From Elusimicrobia bacterium RIFOXYB2_FULL_49_7 (GTDB taxonomy: Bacteria; Fibrobacterota; OXYB2-FULL-49-7), in the NCBI GenBank assembly GCA_001800515.1, contig MGVN01000203.1:1-5227 (forward strand): a DNA stretch of 5,227 nucleotides, written 5' to 3'. Below the pieces are notes generated by a model. It had not been told where the DNA came from. It saw only the letters and a program-made list of their open reading frames with translations, and ran no database searches. The first letter of the stretch is position 1. Every line of letters begins with the position of its first letter. Positions 1 to 5,227 of the stretch are shown one piece after another. The position numbers were made by a program, and so were the translations under genes.

Positions 1-2501
1 CACGCCCCTTCACTTTTTTCTTCTCTCACAATTTCGCAGGATACGCCCTCAAGCTTTAAGACTATCATCATAACGTCGGCTTCAGTTATTTTTTCTGCAA
101 CGTCGATGCCGTCATCCAAAGACCGCTGCATCCATTCTTTATCGTTGCCGGATATTTTGTCGCCGTAATGTTGAAGCACCATTGTGATAAGCGGGTATGT
201 GCCGCGTCCGAACCCGCCGGCAACCACTACGGGAACAGAAACACCGGTTTTTTGCTTTATTTCCTTCCATTTTTTCGCAAATTCCGTGTAAACGCGCACC
301 TGGGGCTGTCCCAGCAAAAGGAAAACATCGGGCGGGTTAACGGTAAAATCATCGCCTTCGGTTTCAGACAGCAGGTTAAGATATTTTTGGGCAGATTCAA
401 CAAGTTCCCGGCGGGCGATTTTCCGGGGCGGGAATAATGCTTCCACCGTCAGGCACTGCAGTGACGGATTGCTCCCGGCATGATTAGCTATAACCTGTTG
501 TATTGCGTCGGGCAGACGGCTTAACTCATCGAGAGGAATGGATTCATTTCGACTGATAACTTTCTGCACTTCAGGATCGGTGGCTATCTTCCATATAAGG
601 CCGTCGCCGCCCATAACGCCCCCGGCGGCCGCCTGCCGGGAGAAAAATTTTATAAGCATGTATATCAATTCCGCGGTGCGTCGCGGGTTGATGATTGCAT
701 CGGCCATGGAAACTGTTTTTATGGCCTCATTTACCACAGATTCGAAAGCCACTGTGTCAAGCGTGAAACCGGAAGACACGGATGTTCTTACCGCCGGCTG
801 CATGATTTTAAATTCACCATTACCGTTTCGAACCAGGGTTAGCGGCTCGCCGCCGTATTCTATACTGATTTTATCGTCACTTACCGAGACGGCGCCGATG
901 TTTTCCGGGCCAAGCGCCAACGCAAGGGATTCCAACCCGGAATTTGCAATTGATTTTCCAAGCGACCTTGCCTGCCTGGCGGCCAATTGAGAATATATCA
1001 AGCCGGCGGCCTCGCCGCCCGTGGTAGCGTTGGGGGTTATGGTTATGTAAGGTATGTTTCGCTCGCGCAGCAGCTTGTTTATTCCAGCAGTATGAAAGCC
1101 TCCCGTAACAAGCGTTATTATTCGGCAGTTGTTTAGCAAGTCCCGTGGCAAAATTTCGCTGGCGGCGGCAATTTGCGCGGGTTCACCGGTTAAGCGGGCA
1201 TCACCGCATGAATTCGCTATGAAGTATTCATTGCGAACTATATTAGCTTCATAATAATCGTCCAGAAGTTTAAACCCGGCGTCATCAACCGGCTTGAAAG
1301 CGTAAACATCCCAGGTGCTGCGGAATTTTTCGAATTTCGTCCTGAAGTAGGCGTAATCGGCGGCTGATATGGACGCATTTAAATAATCCCTGAAATAAGA
1401 GAAAAAATCCGTCAGGAATACAACATCAACTTCGCTTGTGTCGCGCGAGAAGGCCAGGCGTATCTGTCCGAGAAGGCGCCGCTCCTCGTCGATAATGGCT
1501 ACGGGGTTAAGCCCGGCGCTTTTACGGATGCAGGCAAAAAAATCGTACAGGCCGCGATAACGTCCGGCGAGGGGTTTAAGCGCCTCGTGATCGGCAAGCC
1601 CGGCAAGGTGAAAATATAATTGTTCAGTCTGTGAAAAATTTCCGGTTTTATCAAGCAGGGAGTTATACTCGCCGTAGGTCAGCCTGGATTTGACGTCGGC
1701 AACGAACCGGGAACACTGGCGTGATATTTCAGCGTAGTTAAGTTTTTCCTGCAAACTCGCCAGTTCGATAAACGCTGCTATATCGGGATAATCCGCCGGG
1801 TACGTTTCTGCGTTTATTCGGCGGGCATAGTTTACCAGCAGGCCGTAGTATTGGGCGTCTTTGATCTTACCCAGCCTGCGGCGTGTTACGATTTTATCGA
1901 GTTCTTTGTTTTGGGAGCTCAGGAATTTATTTTTCAGAAAGCCGAGTTCACGCTCGTAAGCTTTTATCGCGGACACGTATGCCGGCTTATTTTCAAGTAT
2001 GGCGCCAAGCCGGGCTATATTGCGCCTGTGCGTAAATTTATCCTCGAGGCCGCATAACAAATCAGGCCTGCCGGCCGTGGCCGAATAGAATTCCGAGCCG
2101 GATATTATACCGTTATCCATCAGGCCGTAAAGAGGTTTATCGCTCCTGGCGCCGGTTATTTTTTCGAGCCACGCGGTGCTTATATCGCCGCAGCCACCCT
2201 CGACATAAACCCTCTCCAGCCCGTAGTTGACGTCAAGAGCCGACAAAATTTTTGCGATGTTCCTTTGAACCTCAGCATGGCAATGCAAATCCTGGATATT
2301 TACCACCACGCAGGATGGCGAACCTTGCGCCGGCCAAAATCCGGTTACCTTTCCGACGCTCGGCGGCACGATAAATCCGTCCGGCAGTTCGCTGAAATTG
2401 TTTTCCGCGGCATCCGCGCCCGTCGAAGCATGCAGCAATTCACCGAATACGGAACACGTAAGAAAACCTGCAAGTGTAATTATTGTTATTATTTTTTTCA
2501 A
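1..2501 (-). CDS. Large exported multidomain protein: signal peptide, TraB/ChaN/EreA-like motif blocks, C-terminal DUF218 (YdcF-like) domain; 3' end outside window
   Basis: The frame reads from a TTG at 2501-2499 without a stop to the left edge (833 codons plus two bases), so the C-terminus is missing. TTG is chosen because it lies 5 bases after GGAGAGG, begins a signal-like sequence (LKKIITIITLAGFLTC), and an in-frame TAA at 2537-2535 precedes it with no other start codon between. Residues 1-26 look like a Sec signal peptide; the Cys at 16 lacks a canonical lipobox. Residues 64-102 (NIQDLHCHAEVQ, then RVYVEG) and 461-490 (VTGGFHTAGINKLL) resemble the first and last conserved blocks of TraB/ChaN/EreA-like proteins; His73, Glu101 and His470 are the candidate active-site residues. 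About 350 mostly helical, charged residues separate the blocks. Residues 724-833 match the start of DUF218 proteins such as E. coli YdcF: DVFLLLG, VVVAGGFGRGT, then EADVMMIVLKLEGV and a REEKS motif. DUF218 proteins are linked to envelope functions, but no reaction can be assigned here. The open frame and DUF218 are well supported; the TraB/ChaN link is tentative. Confidence 0.88.
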   Translation of the reverse strand, partial: MKKIITIITLAGFLTCSVFGELLHASTGADAAENNFSELPDGFIVPPSVGKVTGFWPAQGSPSCVVVNIQDLHCHAEVQRNIAKILSALDVNYGLERVYVEGGCGDISTAWLEKITGARSDKPLYGLMDNGIISGSEFYSATAGRPDLLCGLEDKFTHRRNIARLGAILENKPAYVSAIKAYERELGFLKNKFLSSQNKELDKIVTRRRLGKIKDAQYYGLLVNYARRINAETYPADYPDIAAFIELASLQEKLNYAEISRQCSRFVADVKSRLTYGEYNSLLDKTGNFSQTEQLYFHLAGLADHEALKPLAGRYRGLYDFFACIRKSAGLNPVAIIDEERRLLGQIRLAFSRDTSEVDVVFLTDFFSYFRDYLNASISAADYAYFRTKFEKFRSTWDVYAFKPVDDAGFKLLDDYYEANIVRNEYFIANSCGDARLTGEPAQIAAASEILPRDLLNNCRIITLVTGGFHTAGINKLLRERNIPYITITPNATTGGEAAGLIYSQLAARQARSLGKSIANSGLESLALALGPENIGAVSVSDDKISIEYGGEPLTLVRNGNGEFKIMQPAVRTSVSSGFTLDTVAFESVVNEAIKTVSMADAIINPRRTAELIYMLIKFFSRQAAAGGVMGGDGLIWKIATDPEVQKVISRNESIPLDELSRLPDAIQQVIANHAGSNPSLQCLTVEALFPPRKIARRELVESAQKYLNLLSETEGDDFTVNPPDVFLLLGQPQVRVYTEFAKKWKEIKQKTGVSVPVVVAGGFGRGTYPLITMVLQHYGDKISGNDKEWMQRSLDDGIDVAEKITEADVMMIVLKLEGVSCEIVREEKSEGA

Positions 2502-2506
2502 ACGAA

Positions 2507-2513
2507 CCTCTCC
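2507..2513 (-). promoter_or_regulatory. Ribosome binding site (GGAGAGG) supporting a TTG start
   Basis: On the minus strand GGAGAGG ends 5 bases before the TTG at 2501-2499. It is a near-consensus Shine-Dalgarno element and decides the start of the downstream gene, because no ATG or GTG lies in frame between it and the upstream TAA at 2537-2535. The strong site may compensate for the weaker TTG codon. Confidence 0.75.
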
Positions 2514-2559
2514 AAAAGGTGAAACAACATATTTTTATCCCCCCACAAAGATGGGATAT

Positions 2560-5226
2560 TTAGCCTTGCGTGCGCAGGGTTGCCGTAAGGGCGGGCGACA
2601 ATATTTCAATGGCTGTTTCCGCCGGTTTGCCGGCGCGGCGTTCCGCTACAAGCGGGAATATGCGCGCGGATTCGGCCAGCGCCCAGCCAACCGTATTATC
2701 TTCCTTGCCAGTAAATTCGGGCAATGTGCCTGTTTTCTGCAAAGCATCAATTTGCGGCTGCATTATGGAACGCATCTCGTCGAGTACGTAGCCGGTTTTA
2801 TTTTTTGCATCTTTCCCGCGGACGGAGGCGACTGCCTTAACGAATACTATCATTGGCACAAGCGCCCTTAAGCCCGATACGGTGGGCAGCGCCTCGTAAG
2901 CGGCCCTTGCATTTTCAATGTTAATTCCTATATCCTTACCTGAAAGCATGTTTACCATTTGCTTAAAGTAGCTGCCTTTAATTTCATCGCGCCTGTTTAA
3001 TGCTGCCGCCATATCGTTGCCGATTCTATGCACGGCGCCGTCTTTAGCCGTCTCAATTATGCGTTCAAACGCTCCGTGGGTATGGGCGGCAAACAGGATC
3101 GCGCGGAAACGACTGTTGTCCCGCTCGTTGACAAACTTTTCCAACCATTTGTTTCTGGCGTAGTATTCCGCTTCTACAACGTGTTCCGAGGCGCCGCGGA
3201 CAAGATTGGCAAGCTCCATGTGGCTTCTTACTATTTCATCGGACGAGGCATTCGAAGGCAGACGGTTTTTCAACAATATAACCTGCCTTTCCAGGGCAAG
3301 CCAGTTCCTGTTGTCAACGGCATTTTTGAGGCGGCCTATCAAGTTAAGCGTCTCATCAAATAATTTCCCTTGTTGCAACACATTTATAACAGGCTCCAGT
3401 TTTGCGCCATCGGCCTGCTGCATGTAATTGACCGCACTGATAACCGAACTTAAACCGCGGCCGCTGAAAACTGCCGCCAAACCGGGCAGCGAAATTTCAC
3501 GCGCCTTGTTAAACCATGCAAACTCGGCGGCATTCACTTTTTCAGGCGAAACCTTGTAACCCGTCCGGCAGGCGGCCTCGCCTGCTTCCGCAAGGCTCTT
3601 CGGCCTGAATGCGCGGCCGGCCGTCAATTTGACTAGAAAATCTTTGTAAACATTATCATCGGCATGGCCGCTTGAGACGTCCCTGAACTGGGCATCATTT
3701 GCAGCGGCGCCGCTGGCAAGGTCCGGCATGGCGATAACGGCGGCATTTTCAGAAGCGCGGACGAACGTTTGCACGTTATTTTTGAACCCTTCGACATCAT
3801 CTTTAGAAATTACCGGTTTGCCTTCTTCGATATACATCATGCGTATGACGTTCTCGCCGGCAGCCTGCGGACGGGGCGTAACGCCGTAAGGAATCCTGTC
3901 AACATAAGCTGCGTCCAGCCTCGCGGCAAGCAGGCGCGCCTGCGCCGCAAGCGCCGGCGACTGCGACGGGATGATGCCAACGCTGTCTTTACCCAGCTTG
4001 CCCGCCAGGCCATCTATCCACTTTTCCGGCACCGTTGAAAGACCGGATAGATCGAGGAAAACCTTGCCGAACCCGAGTTTAACCCATTCGTTTATTTTTT
4101 TCTCCAAAGCTTCGAGATTTTCGCCGTCTTTCACAACAACGTTAAACGTAACCTGAACTTTATTCATAATTTCAGGATCCCGCAAAACCTTTTTGAATTG
4201 GCTGCGCGCGGTTTCATCCATGAAAGAATTTAAATCACCTATGTTATTGTTATGCCTGTAAGCCGCATACGCCTTTTGCGCATCTTTTGCGTCGCGCTCC
4301 GCCACGGCATGTTCAATGATATAGGCCGACTCGGTAACCACCGTCTCTTGCGGATCGGTGCCTTCAACCTTGGACCAGTCAATGTAACGCACCAGCTTGT
4401 CGAATATATTGTCAAGCATCACGGTGTCGACATTCATTTCCGCCATGTTTTTTATGAAAGCCGCAAGATCCGTTATCTTTCCCTCACCCATGTCCGGACG
4501 GCCGGCCTGGCGGAGCTGGCTGATATTTTTATAAACGGCAACGCCGTAAGGCAGCTTAACCTCGCCGCCGGCTTTCACCCGCCTTAGCGGCAGGTAAAAG
4601 TTCCATACGGCTTCTTTTACGCTTTCTTCTACGTCGGCGGAATCGCTTATAAGATTATCGGCGCGGTGCAGCGGCTCGCGTTTTTTCAAGCCGTCAGCGG
4701 CGCGCACAATATCGTATTTGCCAAACACATCGTCACTTAAACGTTCCGCATCGGCCGGCGTTTTAAAGCGCATTTCGAAAATTGTTTCGCCAAGCAGAGC
4801 CTGGTTCTGCGCTATATCATCGTTGCAGATAAGCCCGGCATAGCCGTTGGATTGAATAATGTCCGGGTTAATATCGACGGCCGAGGCCATGCCCATTTCA
4901 CACAGTATCTGCTTTATGGTATCAGTGCCTTCTTTGTTTTTTACGCCCTCGCGCACGGAGTTCATTATGGCAAGCAACGCGCCGCGAAGCGCCGCATCGC
5001 GATTTACTTCCCGGGGCAGGCTGCCAATCTGCAGGCGGACAACGGCGGCATCGTTATCATCAGCCTGATCCGCCCTTGCGTAAACAGGCACGGTAATGGT
5101 TTTGCCATCCGCCAGCGTAATATTTTCCTCATAAAGGAATATTCCTTCCGGATCGGTGTTATCATCAAGCAGGCTTACGTGCAGGGCATTCATGCCTATT
5201 GAGGCATAAGCCTTCAGCTCATCCAT
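2560..5226 (-). CDS. Large protein of unknown function with a barrel-like alpha/beta middle and a helical C-terminal region; probably 5'-truncated by the window edge
   Basis: This is an 888-codon open frame ending in TAA at 2562-2560. The first visible Met is at 5226-5224, one base from the edge, so no ribosome binding site can be seen. There is no signal peptide, and the first residues (LKAYASIGMNALHVSLL) read like a helix and buried strand inside a domain, so the true start is probably upstream. Residues 1-220 are mixed alpha/beta and unrecognised. Residues 226-500 alternate helices with short hydrophobic strands: VDTVMLDNI near 266, VQVTFNVVV near 357, GKVFLDLSG near 387, SVGIIPS near 415, AAYVDRI near 439 and AAVIAMPD near 495. 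This is the pattern of a (beta/alpha) barrel. The segment from PYGVAVYKN (226) through ITDLAAFIKNMAEM (251) faintly recalls the opening of GH77/GH13 glucan-acting enzymes, but I see no catalytic motif and do not assign that function. Residues 565-888 are nearly all predicted amphipathic helices with no recognised family. The gene lies 58 bases upstream of the exported DUF218 protein on the same strand, probably in one transcript. Coding status is near certain; function is unknown. Confidence 0.85.
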   Translation of the reverse strand: MDELKAYASIGMNALHVSLLDDNTDPEGIFLYEENITLADGKTITVPVYARADQADDNDAAVVRLQIGSLPREVNRDAALRGALLAIMNSVREGVKNKEGTDTIKQILCEMGMASAVDINPDIIQSNGYAGLICNDDIAQNQALLGETIFEMRFKTPADAERLSDDVFGKYDIVRAADGLKKREPLHRADNLISDSADVEESVKEAVWNFYLPLRRVKAGGEVKLPYGVAVYKNISQLRQAGRPDMGEGKITDLAAFIKNMAEMNVDTVMLDNIFDKLVRYIDWSKVEGTDPQETVVTESAYIIEHAVAERDAKDAQKAYAAYRHNNNIGDLNSFMDETARSQFKKVLRDPEIMNKVQVTFNVVVKDGENLEALEKKINEWVKLGFGKVFLDLSGLSTVPEKWIDGLAGKLGKDSVGIIPSQSPALAAQARLLAARLDAAYVDRIPYGVTPRPQAAGENVIRMMYIEEGKPVISKDDVEGFKNNVQTFVRASENAAVIAMPDLASGAAANDAQFRDVSSGHADDNVYKDFLVKLTAGRAFRPKSLAEAGEAACRTGYKVSPEKVNAAEFAWFNKAREISLPGLAAVFSGRGLSSVISAVNYMQQADGAKLEPVINVLQQGKLFDETLNLIGRLKNAVDNRNWLALERQVILLKNRLPSNASSDEIVRSHMELANLVRGASEHVVEAEYYARNKWLEKFVNERDNSRFRAILFAAHTHGAFERIIETAKDGAVHRIGNDMAAALNRRDEIKGSYFKQMVNMLSGKDIGINIENARAAYEALPTVSGLRALVPMIVFVKAVASVRGKDAKNKTGYVLDEMRSIMQPQIDALQKTGTLPEFTGKEDNTVGWALAESARIFPLVAERRAGKPAETAIEILSPALTATLRTQG

Positions 5227-5227
5227 A

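Noticed and set aside
538..990. Plus-strand open frame of 150 codons
   Set aside because: It lies wholly antisense to the continuous minus-strand frame, which has signal peptide and domain evidence. Its composition (many Ser, Pro, Thr) and lack of any recognisable motif fit a shadow frame.
2424..2501. Lipoprotein signal (Cys at residue 16)
   Set aside because: The residues before Cys16 are FLT, which does not fit the usual lipobox with a small residue at -1 and Leu/Val/Ile at -3; an ordinary Sec signal peptide is more likely.
2536..2558. Inverted repeat TATCCC / GGGATA just after the upstream stop codon
   Set aside because: The stem is only 6 bp with an 11-base loop, and on the minus strand it is followed by A-rich sequence rather than a T tract, so it does not look like an intrinsic terminator. 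It may be chance.
2502..2559. Possible promoter in the 58-base gap (ATAAAAATAT region)
   Set aside because: The AT-rich stretch has no convincing -35 partner at proper spacing, and the short gap between same-strand genes is better explained by read-through transcription.
2265..2871. Overlapping plus-strand frames spanning the intergenic gap
   Set aside because: They are antisense to the ends of both genes, have no recognisable domain, and overlap each other in different frames.
4400..4551. Assignment of the upstream protein as a 4-alpha-glucanotransferase
   Set aside because: Only a loose likeness in one short segment is visible; no conserved catalytic acid motifs of GH77 or GH13 could be identified.

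Overview
The window holds two long genes on the minus strand, one behind the other, with almost no non-coding DNA. No RNA gene, CRISPR array, insertion sequence or other mobile element is visible. Every plus-strand open frame lies antisense to one of the two genes and looks like a shadow of it.

Right part (5226 down to 2560): an 888-residue reading frame that I could not assign to a family by eye. Its first visible Met is one base from the window edge, so it is probably the C-terminal part of a longer protein. Its middle has the alternating strand/helix look of a (beta/alpha) barrel, and its last ~320 residues look almost wholly helical.

A 58-base gap follows. It contains a good ribosome binding site but no convincing terminator, so the two genes are probably co-transcribed.

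Left part (2501 down to base 1, running off the edge): a TTG-started frame of at least 833 codons. I translated it by hand; it has no internal stop and keeps one frame to the window edge. The product has an export signal at its N-terminus. It then has two separated motif blocks that resemble the TraB/ChaN/EreA-like superfamily, with a largely helical stretch of about 350 residues between them. At the visible end is the first part of a DUF218 (YdcF/SanA/ElyC-type) domain. This is a large exported multidomain protein, and the domain combination is the most interesting thing in the window.

Organism: a bacterium of roughly balanced base composition that uses ATA freely for isoleucine, with very long open frames, a signal peptide and Shine-Dalgarno initiation. 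Very large exported proteins with an 'IQDLHC' type opening recall what I remember of Candidatus Omnitrophota and related uncultivated lineages. This is a memory-based guess, not something the window proves. The joint role of the two genes is unknown; an envelope or extracellular role is an inference from the signal peptide and the DUF218 domain.
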